DNA from: Lenisia limosa
Lineage: Eukaryota; Breviatea
Length of the DNA: 47,675 nt
Reading direction: 5' to 3'
Assembly: GCA_001655205.1 (NCBI GenBank)
Contig: LPNZ01009329.1
Location: 1 to 47,675 of the forward strand
The translations under genes and the position numbers were made by a program. How positions within the stretch are numbered: position 1 is the stretch's first letter; the number at the start of each line of letters is the position of its first letter. The notes beneath the pieces were generated by a model. The model did not search any database and was not told the origin of the DNA. It saw nothing but the letters and a program-made list of their open reading frames with translations. Positions 1-11,800 of the stretch are shown piece by piece.

Positions 1-165
1 AACAATGAATTACTATCATTGCCCATCAATGATTCAACTTGGCAGGCAATTCCGAATATTCGTTGTGAGAGAAATATCGTATTTTCACGAATTGAGTGAT
101 AATAATTTTTGTGGGAACGAATAAGCCCTTGCTTGCATTATGATTTCTTTCTGACTGGATTAGAT

Positions 166-468
166 CGGCCGTTCACAAGTTTGATTGCAGAAGATGAAGA
201 AGCCCAGGGTTGGGGGGTGTACTTGGGCCAAGAAACTGCTTCTTCTGACATAAGAGTTATTTTGATTTTGCACCATGACTTAAGCAAGATGCTACTACTT
301 ATTTTTCATTTCCACATTGTAACATCCAGTTCTATCTGTATTTCTTGATGGAAAACGATGATCATACACAGGCCAAATTATTTATTGACATGTGATATGT
401 CCAGGAGACACGGGTAGGGCAAGTCAGGGGTCCCTCCAGTCGTACGCCGAAACAGGAATGGTAAGCAT
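166..468 (+). other. Possible upstream exons of the first gene
   Basis: Two short open stretches could be coding. One after an AG at about 168 reads RPFTSLIAEDEEAQGWGVYL. The other (about 410-468) ends in ATG followed by a good donor (GTAAGC) and reads DTGRASQGSLQSYAETGM. The second ends in phase 0, which would join the phase-0 exon at 941. I cannot show that either belongs to that gene, and no start codon is clear. The rest of positions 1-940 holds only AT-rich sequence and one foldback element (679-770). Confidence 0.3.
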
Positions 469-678
469 ACTGGGTCTGTTCCTCATTTTTGAGCAAAAAT
501 CCAGATACTACCGATTTTTTTCGATGTTTATCGAGACACAGTCATGTTTCGGGACAAATGTGAAAATTTCCTTCTTAGAAATGCTTGATTCCACATTACT
601 TCACATGACCATTTTAGTATTCCAAAACTGATGCTGAACATAGGCCCGTATGAGGAAGGTGGTGTTTGTTTGACTTAT

Positions 679-770
679 ATTTTCCCTGCGGTCCAAAAAA
701 GACGGGTAAAATAATGATATTTATCGAGGATTTATCAAGAAATTTGGTCTTTTTGGACCATAGGGAAGCC
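679..770. mobile_element. Foldback (MITE-like) element, copy 1
   Basis: The left arm TTCCCTGCGGTCCAAAAA and the right arm TTTTTGGACCATAGGGAA are inverted copies with a few mismatches. The middle carries the family core TTTATCGAGGATTTATC. It lies in a probable intron. The same architecture recurs at 18163, 19615, 29483, 30060 and 38661. No coding capacity is visible, so any movement would have to be non-autonomous. Confidence 0.7.
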
Positions 771-940
771 TTACGTATATTCTGCTTTGGAAAGCAAATG
801 TTACCAGAATCAAATGAATGAATAATAATGTTTTGAGTACTATGACTAGATACCATTTTTCTATTTCCTTTCAGAATACACATTTTTACCGCCATCACAT
901 TTGGGTCATCCCGTTATATTCACCCTCTTATGCAATGTAG

Positions 941-3900
941 ATGCTCTCAACGCAAGCATCCTTTAGCTTCAAAGCTTCCTCATCAATGCATCAAACGCTC
1001 CAATCTGCTCGCTCTGCAGTGGCCATGGTAAATGGCGACTCATTGCTGGGTACTCATTTCTGCTGTATTTTTATCAGTGGTTACTCCCTCAGGTTACTTT
1101 AAGAAAAGGTCAATCAACTGCAAATTTGATGAAAGAACAGGTTCGCATGGGTTATTTTTTCCAACTTTTTATTTTTTGTTGATACGAATATGTATCAAAA
1201 GTACATAAACACATCATTGATTGCGATATGATTGATTATAGTGATATACATGTATATTACTATTATCAAGAATATGTGTAGCTGCGGTAGTATGGTCGGA
1301 TTAAGCCGGATATATTTAATGATATCTTTTCCCCACCACTATGTTTATTCACATTATAGCCTGGAAGTGGTCGAAGCAATCAATCATCATTCATGCGACT
1401 TAACCAAAATCTGAAAGTGAGAGGGGGGATAGTGATCTGAGTGCACAGGAATTGGCTGCGTATTGTTTGGTTAAAAATCTGGCTTTGACAATAATAATGA
1501 CAGATGAGTTCGCAACAGTGGCGATCAAGGGGCCAAACCAACCAAGTCAAGGGTGCGTTGTCAATTGCAACGGAACTCACCCATGCGGATGATAGGTAAG
1601 CGAGCAGCTGGTTTTATCATGTCGCTTTTGATTATGCTAAATCAAGGTAATATATAATGGTTAAGGTATCAAAAGTGCTCCTTTACACTTTGTGTTTGGT
1701 TTATTTGGTTAACATGACTGATAGTAATATGGCCGCTAATTGTGTCTTTCCTAATGACTAATTTCTTTCAGCATGGACATCCAGGTCAAGGCTTTGCGCC
1801 TCATTGAGCTTCTGAAACCTCTTGAAATGGAGTTGCAGGTGGAGGGAGGGGAGGGGGGCATCAAAATCACTGGTACAACATCAAACTTTTGTTACTGAAA
1901 TGAAGCCATCATATACTGTAGAACCGAACGGGTTAAAAGTTACCATTTCAGGTTAACCCGGAAGATGAACCCAGTCAACTACCGACAATGAGCCTTACCA
2001 CTCCCAGTATGACCCACTTGCACCCAACAACGGACGGTAAGCCCTTATTCACTCTTTCAACTTTGGTTTATATGTTCGAAATATGGGCACGTTTTTATTT
2101 CATGTAAACATTGTGTAATAAATATGATATAGTGACGGTGTTGAATAAGTAGAAATATTATCAGTTCAATATAATTTTAACACTGCCTTGACTGCACCAA
2201 AGTCTCCATAACCAGCAGGTGAATCTCGACGAGCTCGAAGACGACGAACGCTCATTGCTGGTTTGCTCTCATTCTATTATCCAACCATAAGGTTGCTTAC
2301 AGTTTCTCAACTGATCCTAACAGTCATTTCCAGTGATTTTTTTGTCAGTTTTTTTTTGCTTGTCAGTTTTTGATTATTTTGATTATCAATTTCAGAACTT
2401 CAACATTCACGATGTATCCCCTTTGCTCACCCATTTAGCAAGTCAGTTACCCGCGAGTGCCACGTCATCAAGTGCAACAATGGCTTCATACACTCCTGAA
2501 CAAGCTGAACAAGGTGAGCTGTCAGCAGTTCTTCCAAAAAGAGCAATTTTGACCTCAAAACAAAAATAATCCACTCTTGGTCTCATCCATGAAGCAGCAG
2601 TACCCGGTATCAAGCGAGAGTACTCTGCGCACCTCCTGCAACCCGAGGCATCAACACCGGTCCCCTCGGATGCCATGTCCACCTTGCAGACTGTGTTCAC
2701 CTCATATTCCACTGATGATGTTAGANNNNNNNNNNNNNNNNNNNNNNNNNNNNNNNNNNNNNNNNNNNNNNNNNNNNNNNNNNNNNNNNNNNNNNNNNNN
2801 NNNNNNNNNNNNNNNNNNNNNNNATCTTCTGCTTTTATTTTTTTTATCTTGTTCAAATACGTGAACTTTTCTGTAACCCATCCCGTTACTCTACAGCATG
2901 AATCACAGTCCCGAGGGTCTAAGACTCTCTCATCTTGTATCGGCTCGAAACAACGTGACGTCTCGCCCATTCTTGTCACGTATGTGGCTTGAGGTTGAAT
3001 CCTGTTATACTCTATTGCTTTGTACTTATTATATATTATATTTACTATTTTTACATCAATTCTACGCCCAATGTCATGTCCTCCCCAGAGTACTGATGAT
3101 ACAATGCAAAATCGATAATAAGTGGTTGTCAAAAACGACATGTTACCCTGATGGCCGCCCTCCTGACTCTTTTAGGAACGCGGGAGACTTCAACCCCAGG
3201 ACTCTTCAAGGGTAAGCCATCCGTCACACTCCTTCACACTAGAGGGTTATCAAGTGAATATATTGGGGGGGGGGGCTTTCTTCATTTTTAAGGTTTCATT
3301 CATATTTCTTCGGTTTTGCTTCTTTCTACTTCAATAAGAAGCCATGATTGATATTAAACCTAGGGGTTCGAAATGGAGGCGGCAGAGTATGCCATCAGTG
3401 AGTTTCAGCCCCGCTGCCAAAGCTTCAACTCCGGGCTCTTCGCTTCCCTCCCCCAATATCCCAACTGTTTCTTCATCAACCCCTGTTTCCGCCAGCACCA
3501 CCCCCCGAGGTTTTTTTGGCTTTTTGATGATACCCTTCCTTGACATGCAGAATAATGATTTTGATTTTTTTTTGTCTGTAGCCAAGCTCTGTTCTATATG
3601 ATATATCGATATATATATATGATATTCATTCTTCAGCCTCACCACCCCCCCAAACCCCGATTGAACCTGTCCGTATCCCCACTCCTCTTGATCACATTCA
3701 AGAAAAAGCGTTAGGGAGAGGGGGGTATCTTGACTTGATTATTAAAACTTCGAGTCTTTTAAAGTCAAAGAAAAAACCCCGCATAGTTGAATGTAATGAA
3801 TAAATAAGAATCAAAACCGTTTTCGATGACCTGCATCATCTCCTTGGACTGACTTCATAGATACCGACATCTCAGCCCCCCAACGTCGCCCCAGCAATCT

Positions 3901-6335
3901 TCCGCTGATCTTTTCGTGCCTTCTGCTCCCTCTTCCCCAACTCAAATGGAAAGTACCTGGTTCATCCAATCATCACAAAGTAGTTTGATAACAAAGAGAT
4001 GATATCATATGATTATTATTATATTGTACCCTGCTTGTGTTTGAGTACTCACCCCCCCCTCATTTCTTTTCCCACCCATATTTTTCAGATGTTTTTCGCT
4101 GACCACTCCAGGATCAACTGAGCCTTTTGATACCAAAACTCCTGGTTGGCTAATATTTGAATCCAAAAATACTCTGCCATATCTGGTGTTCAAGTGTTAC
4201 CTCTTGGGTTTAGCTTAGACGAAAAGAATGCTTTTTTTTGGTTATGGTATTCTGATATCGAAGCGTTTCCAACTAATTACATTGTATTTTTTTTGTTATA
4301 GATATCTTAGTATTTTCAATATTACAAAAAGCATATCATACGTACATATATGTTGTAGTATTGGTGATCAATGATCGATCGCGATTGTTCGCTGGTACCT
4401 TCCTTGTCCCTTTATTGCTCAGAACGACCGCTTAGTAGGGCTTCAACGTTTTCAAGCCCCCCGTCTTCCCCAGAGCCTGAAGGCAGAGTGGGTGGATTGA
4501 TTTGTTATGACAGTTCTTCCATTTAGCATACTATTTTGGTGCACCTTACTCATCCATAGACAACTGAAGAGATAACGGAGGACGACGCTAATGTTGTGGA
4601 AATGCCAGAACAAAGTACAATCGGTTTACAAAAGGTATGATGGTTGCCCGGGTTATCAAATTACTCAAACGCATATTGTTGCTCACAACCTAGGTTGAGG
4701 AAGTTGAGGAAGAAGCAACGCACCATCCAACTCTACCAATAAAAGTGGTATGTCTCCTTGGACAGTTATTGTACGGATATTCTGATTTCACTCAAACAAT
4801 TGACGAATTTCTGACAAGCTCACACCCTTCCATTTAAAGTTGTGTGATTTGTTCAGATGCCACCTTCCTCACCAGTGCCGTCAAGAAGGCGCCCGCCTAT
4901 CAAAATGCACACCGTAGTTCCACAAAACCCCAAAGCACCGTCACATTTGGTCTGCAACTTATCACTTCTCATTTTATTCATGAATATTACATTCTTCTTG
5001 ATTCATAAAGTTGGATTCAATTAGAATTGCGAACCAGAGTTGGGTTATTTCTTGTTCCCCTTCTTTTCTCCCATGACCTTTTAGCCTGATATCCCTGCTA
5101 TTCCTCTGAATCCGCTAACATCAAAGCCATCCCCTGAAACACAGGTTTGCTGCAGTTATGATATTAGGTTAATTTTTTAAAACAGAATAAATATACATAA
5201 TTATATTGCGGGTTCATATGTACTGATCTCTCTCAGGTGTACACATTTGAGAATGTGCAGAAGCTTCTGAATGCAGAGAAGAACAAATACTCTCAGATCA
5301 CGGAGGGCTATAAAGAGACAGTGGGTTGTGGTGTTAATTTACCTTGGTAATTCGTGGATAAATCGTATCTCGTTATGAGATATTTTTTAAACCAATTTTA
5401 TCATCCATTGTGAAAGCACCACACACAGGTTAATCCCTGATCTCTCAGATCCAAATGCTGCAAATGGAGCTGTCAACCGCAGCTAAGATACACCCCCAGC
5501 GATCTCCCTCACCTTTAAGGTCCAAATCCCCCGCTCGCCCCCAGGTTCGTATTATAATAGTCATATTGAGGGACAAATCATATTTGCTTAACGATAACGC
5601 GTTGAGTTATTATTATTCTTTTAAATCCTCCAATTGATTTGACCCAAACAGTCCTCGGCCGGGGTGACCATCAAATCAACCTTCGAAGATGATGACGTAA
5701 GCAAATTCCAAAGGATTCGTTGCATTTTTTTTATCATAACCTTCGGAAACATCATAATATTCGGCGTAGTATTCTTAATAATCAATGGGGGGAGGGGGGT
5801 ATTGGTTAACAATACTGAGGAGGGTGTTTACCTCAGAGTTTTTCGAATTCGATGCATGTTCCTCTGACTTCCTAGTTCGTGTCGCGACAACGGGCGTTGG
5901 CCAAACAAAAGGAGACTATTCTCAACCATAAGCGGGCCAAGGTGGGGAGGGGGGGGAGCTTTCAAATGTANNNNNNNNNNNNNNNNNNNNNNNNNNNNNN
6001 NNNNNNNNNNNNNNNNNNNNNNNNNNNNNNNNNNNNNNNNNNNNNNNNNNNNNNNNNNNNNNNNNNTAATCACATCAATATCGGCGATTGGAAGAAGAAA
6101 TGACGTCTGACCAGCTATCTAGGCTCGATTTGAGCAAGAGGAGCACTGGGAGGAGCAACTACGATTATCTCACCACTTGAGTAGACAGGTTTGTGAGGGC
6201 GTTAGCTTTTTTTCGTTTTATTTTCTGATTGGATCAATCCCGTGATAACTTCAGGAGGATTGCTTGGCCCCCATGGTAATGACAGAGCCTTTTGTTCCCG
6301 CCTCCCCGCGAAGGCCTCTTTCAGCAGTTTATTAA
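941..6335 (+). CDS. Pro/Ser-rich protein with charged helical C-terminus, unrecognised
   Basis: I do not recognise this gene. Its exons chain with consistent phase: 941-1027, 1504-1595, 1772-1838, 1952-2036, 2219-2260, 2439-2513 and from 2595 into an N gap. More exons follow to a last one at 6255-6335 that ends RRPLSAVY then TAA. The N-terminal part is low-complexity and basic (GESRRARRRRTLIA), then rich in S/T/P (VSFSPAAKASTPGSSLPSP). From about 4.56 kb there is an acidic stretch (TTEEITEDDANVVEMPEQ), Pro-rich linkers, and then helical charged segments (YTFENVQKLLNAEKNKYSQI at 5.24 kb; SRQRALAKQKETILNHKRAK at 5.88 kb) that look like coiled coil. Two gaps (2726-2823, 5971-6066) remove sequence. 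The start is uncertain: the ATG at 941 directly follows TAG, which may instead be a splice acceptor. A cytoskeletal or centrosomal scaffold would fit the composition, but nothing proves it. Confidence 0.6.
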
Positions 6336-6436
6336 TATCATGATTATCTCCTTTTCTATTTTCTACTTTTATTGTTTCAAAACGGTATTTATTTGTACAT
6401 TATTTATTTTATTTTGGGCATGGAGTCGTGGTAAAA

Positions 6437-6540
6437 TTGTTCAAAAAAAAGAAAAAAGAATGAGAACAAAAAAAAACCAAAAAAAAAGAAAAAAGAATGA
6501 GAAAAAAAAACCAAAAAAAACAAAAAAAAAACAAAAAAAA
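6437..6540. repeat. A-rich imperfect tandem repeat beside the tRNA
   Basis: A unit of about 34 bp containing AAAGAAAAAAGAATGAGAA is repeated about twice and grades into poly-A with single C or G interruptions. Read on the minus strand it lies just 3' of the tRNA, and its T-runs would stop RNA polymerase III. It could also be a degraded retroposon tail. The rest of 6336-6540 holds no gene that I can see. Confidence 0.6.
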
Positions 6541-6542
6541 GT

Positions 6543-6616
6543 AGGTCAAACCGGGGTTCGAACCCGAGACCTTCAGCATGTTAGGCTGACGTGATAACCA
6601 ACTACACCATTCGACC
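6543..6616 (-). tRNA. tRNA-Val (anticodon AAC)
   Basis: The minus strand folds as a 74-nt cloverleaf. The acceptor stem GGTCGAA pairs with TTTGACC, including one G-T pair. The anticodon arm is TCAGC-CTAACAT-GCTGA, giving anticodon AAC, valine. The T arm is TCGGG-TTCGAAC-CCCGG, with the B-box GGTTCGAACCC intact. The D-arm region GTGTAGTTGGTTATCAC is the usual A-box form of eukaryotic tRNA-Val. There is no intron. A T-run follows the 3' end after three bases, a good Pol III terminator. The discriminator base is T; eukaryotic tRNA-Val normally has A. That could weaken charging or mark this copy as decaying, but all stems are intact. Confidence 0.92.
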
Positions 6617-6756
6617 TTTACAAATATATGTCTTCTTAATATCTTCAAGATGGTAGTTTTTTTCCGTCCTTTCAAAACCTGTTTATTGTCATGTTGTTCT
6701 TTTTTCTTATTCTTGCTTAATTTACTGGTAGTTTATGTGTTTATGTTTTTTCATCT

Positions 6757-7400
6757 TCAATATACTTCAATTTTTGTCTGAAAAGGCACCTTTATGATGT
6801 TCTTGACATCGCTGGCAATTCTTCTACGGAGGTCGACCATTATCGGGTGTTCACAGACTGAAAGGAGATACCGTAGGGATTCAACGTGAGGTGGACTATC
6901 AGGGGGGCTGAGAGGACATCGCGGGTTGATACCGGCATCCGGGTGTATGGCAGACCACCAATGTCGAGTGGGTAGTGTGCCACTTAGAATGCGGAGGCGG
7001 AGCTTTTCCAGACTCCATGAGTNNNNNNNNNNGGCCGTAGGGGGTTTCTCCTGGGGAGCAGGTGCGGAGTATATCGACGTATATTTAAGAGGTGGTACCG
7101 ATGGGAGTGGTCAGGGGCGCAGAGGGTAGCGTGTCCGAGTTAAAGGGAGCTGTAATTGGGACTTGGCTCGCCTTCTGGTAATAGTGAGGGGCTAGATGAC
7201 TGGATAATCGTCGATCCTTGAGCTAAGTCAAGCAGGTACATGAGGTAGGGTTCCCATTGGCGGGGACCGTCGAGTGCCGTTGCGGACTTAGCAAGTGCGT
7301 CTGTACGATTGTTGGCGATTGCTGGGACGTCGCTGTTCCGAGAGGTTAACGGCTTGATGGCTGGTATTTGTCCTCAGATCACCAAGGACCTAGCTTCTGT
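6757..7400 (-). mobile_element. Non-LTR retrotransposon remnant: RNase H end and C-terminal tail
   Basis: Near 7260-7330 the minus strand reads VPAIANNRTDALAKSATALD, which matches the end of retroelement RNase H domains (the N-E/R-x-A-D-x-L-A-K type motif with its Asp). After frame breaks and a 10-N gap, an open stretch of about 85 codons from 7022 to the TGA at 6757-6759 includes LRLRILSGTLPTRHWW, NPRCPLSPPDSPPHVESLRY and LLSVCEHPIMVDLRRR. This resembles the Cys/His-containing tail after RNase H in non-LTR elements (C..., E-x-L/H, C-E-H, R at the end). Stops and frame changes in the RNase H part show that the copy is dead. No reverse-transcriptase core is present in the window. The element's 3' end points at the tRNA, about 140 bp upstream of its 5' end. 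Confidence 0.75.
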
Positions 7401-8226
7401 ATTCGACAAAAAGCAGCTCCAGTGCCTACCCCGAGTGTTGTTAAGCCACTCTCTCGCTGCCTGGAACGCCCGTTGTGACATACTGCCTGAAGGTTCCGGT
7501 CCCCCTGAATCCCGAAAACCACTCACCCTTTCGTCCACGCCCCCTCAGTCGACCTACCCAGTGACTTACTCACTGTCACCCTCCTTGTCACCTTCTCCAC
7601 CCCATTACCTCCAATTCCTAGACCTCTCCCGCGCCGCCTCCGTCCCCGGACACCTACCGACTTCGACTTTGACATCGTCAGGGGGGGTCATCTCGGGTAA
7701 TCTCACCACTCACCCTATCATGACCTTCCATGGCCCCACATGTCGGTCGTTCCGGGAGTTTTGGCGTACCTCACCTCCAATCATTTCACCAACCTCACCT
7801 TTGTCTTCCAACCTCGCCCCTAACCACCTTACCAACTTCACCTTTTTCTCAACCTACTACATTTTTTGTTCTTTCAAAAAAAGTCATCAAAAAAGGCACC
7901 TGGAGCACTGTTATCACAGAGTCCCTCGCCCCTGTATTCGACAAGAAGCAGCTCCAGTGCCTCCCCCGAGTGTCACTCCCTCACTGTATGGAACGCCTGT
8001 TGTGACATACTGCCTGAAGGCCCCGGTCCTCCAGAACCCCCAAGCCACTGTCCGTCGTTTCGGGCATACCTGGCCTACCTTACTTCCAATCATCTCACCA
8101 ACTTCACCTTTGTCTTCCAGCCTCGCCAGTCTAACCACCTTACCAACTTCACCTTTTCTTCCCTCACACCTCCCCCTGTTCGATTTACAACAATTGAATA
8201 CCCCTATTCCACTACTATGTGAGTAG
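7392..8226 (-). pseudogene. Duplicated RNase H-like retroelement segment
   Basis: Two direct copies of about 130 bp, at 7399-7530 and 7936-8065, share CTGTATTCGACAA-AAGCAGC, CCAGTGCCT-CCCCGAGTGT and GTTGTGACATACTGCCTGAAG. Read on the minus strand, the right copy gives TTGVPYSEGVTLGGGTGAAS, which resembles the N-terminal strand of RNase H (D-G-S ... G-G-A-G) before the half found at 7.3 kb. Between the copies the plus strand is C/T-rich and gives long but compositionally trivial frames. I read this as rearranged retroelement debris. The domain assignment of this part is less certain than that of 6757-7400. Confidence 0.5.
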
Positions 8227-8821
8227 GTGATACCCGTAAAACGGTTTGCATTTTTAGTGTCCAGACTCCGCATTGCCAAGTTCTCTTATTGTTTTTGCTC
8301 TCGCCGCCCGCCAAGATCTCATTGTGTTTTTGCCCCCGCCGCCAAGATTCTCATCATGTCGCCGCCACACACCGACTATTCGTATATTTTGGTATTCTTT
8401 TCTTTTTACTGAATGTTGTTTTTTATAAATACATTTATTGTTCTTAAAAGTTTTACTGTTTTTTCGAGAAATACATTTTTTTGTCCTTTTAAAACATTTC
8501 GTTCCAATAACTAGAATATTATATTGTCTAGTCTAGTCTCATTTCAATAGAGACTTTACTGCAAAACTCCCCATTGTTAGCCAGGGGTGAGATAAAAAAT
8601 AACTAGAGTGGCAAATAATGAAACATCCCTTTGAGATACAAAAGTACTAGTTTACAAATGTACAAAATCATGAAACAGTCGGGAAACAGAAAAAACAACT
8701 AAAACACAGAGCACTCTGACTGAGAGAGTTCAATCATAAGAGGCATTGACCTATCACCTGTACGAATAAGAGGGAGTGGAAGTTATGGGTGTGATTTATG
8801 TTTTTGCTATCCCTATGTATT
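8227..8821. other. Gene-free stretch with short direct repeats
   Basis: At 8305-8345 the phrase CCGCCAAGAT(T)CTCAT occurs twice with C-rich spacers. The remainder is AT-rich. It may hold the 3' flank of the minus-strand NACHT gene. I see no gene here. Confidence 0.5.
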
Positions 8822-11800
8822 CTATTGTATAATTTTCGTGTTGTAGCATTGCAGTACGTGTGCTATGTGTAGAAAACATTGAATAACGATATATCGATCT
8901 TTTCGGTACCCTTGGGAGGCCCTATGTATAAAGCAGGACATTTGACAAAGCAACCCACCGTCAAGCTTGTTCAAAACTGCAGATGGAATATGTTCCGGGG
9001 AAGAGGAGAACTCCGGCATTGACAACAGCAGCTGAAAAAATCGTTACAAAAGAGATCTGGGAGGCAACAAAATGGTTACAAAAGGGACTGACCATTTTTT
9101 GTTAGGAATTACTTCCAAAATGATTCTCACTCACCTCGTTAAGGAAGGACAGCTGTTTGACAACAAGAGCCTTCTCTTCAGTCTAAAAACATAAGAACAC
9201 GAAATAATAGAATACGAGAGTGGAACCAGAGTGTTTCTCGAGGCATGTATACATGTATGATATAGATATAAGTACCTACAGTGTTATACATATGCATATG
9301 ATCATCCATATTATGTATGTATATATCATATACATACGATATACTGTTCATGATATCATATAATATACTATGATCTATATGAATAAATATAGAAGTAAAT
9401 ATATCATATCATATATCAGGTAATCAACGCGCCTTTTAACATGAACGAAGGCATGTGTAGACAGGAGAGACATACAAAAGATTCCTTGGATTCAGCTGCC
9501 AACGACACAATATCACCTAAACTGTGACTATAAATTGAAAGGGCTGGTATTCATCAAACATGATGATATTTGGAAAAATTAAGCCAGAAAGAGGAGCAAA
9601 GATGTATGAAGAGATGAGAATAAATTATAAGTTGTAGTATCTCGCCGAAGCGTCCATGTCCTCCTTGAGGCAAGGGCAGATTCCTGCTGCCAGGCCTCTG
9701 GTGTGACTGAAAAGGGGCTTTATTCCTGGACGAGGGTCTGGTGGTGGCAGGCGAGAAAGGCCATATCATCACTCTTATAAGAGATATTGGATTAAAGTAT
9801 AATAAATAATATTTCAATCGTTTGCCTGAAAAAGAGTGCACACAGCTTTCTGCGTGAAAGGAATTACCCAAGATAGGTTCCAACTGAGATACCAAAACCA
9901 CCCGCCCACTGTATATTCGTTGCATTTGGGGCCAGCAGAGCGAATGGTGCAATATCTCCATTGTAGAAAGGCTGCAGATACCGACTTGCTTACTGGACGG
10001 TATCAAACAACGACAAAAAACAAGTTCATTTTCAAGCCGATAAACCCTCAAAATTCGATGTTTCATACCTAAGTAAGAGGTCACGGCAGCACAGACACCC
10101 AGATGCCCACCCCTCCTTGGCAAGGGAAATTCCAAGAGGCGTGCGTCGGATATTGCAACCTTGGGGCAGCTTCAGGAAGAACCTTGATAGACAGCAGATC
10201 ATCATTTTGTTGTACTCTTCAAGTTCAAGATACCTAAAAACAATCAAATGGAACTTCAGCTTCCCTTTAGGCCAAAAAAAACAAGCAAAGTTTGTTAGAG
10301 CGACATACCTCCATCGAATGGCAAACTCAAGCTGAGTATGGAAGAAGGACAGCATGCCATTAGCGGTTGGGAGGAGAAGAGGAGCAATGTCGGAAAGAAG
10401 CCGGCCTGCTGAAGCTGAAGACGGGATGGGGTCTGTATTGTGAGAGCCTGCCTCCAAGAAACTCCATGATAGTTTAGTTAGCTAAAAGAACAAATACATA
10501 CCATCAACGGCAGCCTTGCTCCAGTAGTCGTGGTTGTCCATGAATTCAGCAAATTCGGACTGGACAGTTATATCAAAATACATCATAAGTGTATCTAGAT
10601 TCAGGGATGAATCAATAAACTGCCTTGGGGCCCAGCCTCACAATTAAGATGTTCGGAGTGAGGACGATAGTGACAAGAGCGGCCTGGACAAACGCCTTAC
10701 TATGCGTCGCCTCAAGACCCTCAAGAATCTGTTGGAAGACGTCAACAAAGGCTGATGGCATTTTTTGAATGACGTCCGAATGTGGCTCGGTTGAGTGTCT
10801 GGAGGGTTAAGCTTGAAGATATAAATGGTATCATATGATACAGCAGAATGAAGTATTTTTGACTATTCAGGTAGATCCTGTCAAGAGCTTTCAATTCATC
10901 TTTGAAGTACATTGTTTACCCTCTCCATTAATGTTTCTCCCAAACCAGATTAAGATGAAACAAAAAAATGACATTTTCAAGAAAAATTTTTTAAAACTAA
11001 GGAAATGGACAATCAACATGATTATCCAGAATATATTTCTTTAAAACACTGAAATAGGGGTATAGAGAAAAAAATCCTCTCACAGAATAAGCTCGTTACA
11101 CGCAGAGATGATATAAAGGGGAACACGAGAGGACGAGGTGTTCACCATTATTTCCTGAAGTTATTAATATTGAAACCCATGATTCGATATTCCATTGGGT
11201 TATACCCATTGACAGCCTAGTGCCACAACCGCAACAAATGCTATTAACTTAAAAAAAAACACTTCAAAGCCACAGACCAGGTCAGTGCTTTGGTCTCCAA
11301 GAGACTGTTCTGAAGGTGCACCCTGAGAAGTAAGTTCAGGCAGTGTGTACAATAATTATCAATATAATCTGTATTCTCGGATCCAGTAGTAAGCGTGTAG
11401 TACGATGGTAGTTTTATTAATGATATCATACAGTATCTATTAACGTCTGAATATACACTCTTGCTCAAAAAAGAAGCTAAACACAATGATAACACCCAGA
11501 CCTGAGGGGTAGGGTTGTAGTCGGATATTGGTACTGCTGGTGCTACAACAGGGCTTTTCGGTGTTGATGGGACTGACTCTGGTGCAGTTACATCAAGGCC
11601 GTTCTTCTCCAAAATTGACCGTGCTACTGTCCTTCCTTCCGACTATATCGTTATAGGACTTGTAACATTGGAGGGGGGGGGGGGNNNNNNNNNNNNNNNN
11701 NNNNNNNNNNNNNNNNNNNNNNNNNNNNNNNNNNNNNNNNNNNNNNNNNNNNNNNNNNNNNNNNNNNNNNNNNNNNNNNNNNNNNNNNNNNNNNNNNNNN

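Noticed and set aside
6409-6675. Minus-strand open frame of 88 codons
   Set aside because: It runs through the tRNA-Val gene and its T-rich terminator; the hydrophobic residues come from the T-runs.
7309-8226. Plus-strand open frame of 305 codons, the longest in the window
   Set aside because: It is antisense to the retroelement remnant and its Pro/Ser/Thr content reflects C/T-rich repeats, with no domain or splice signals.
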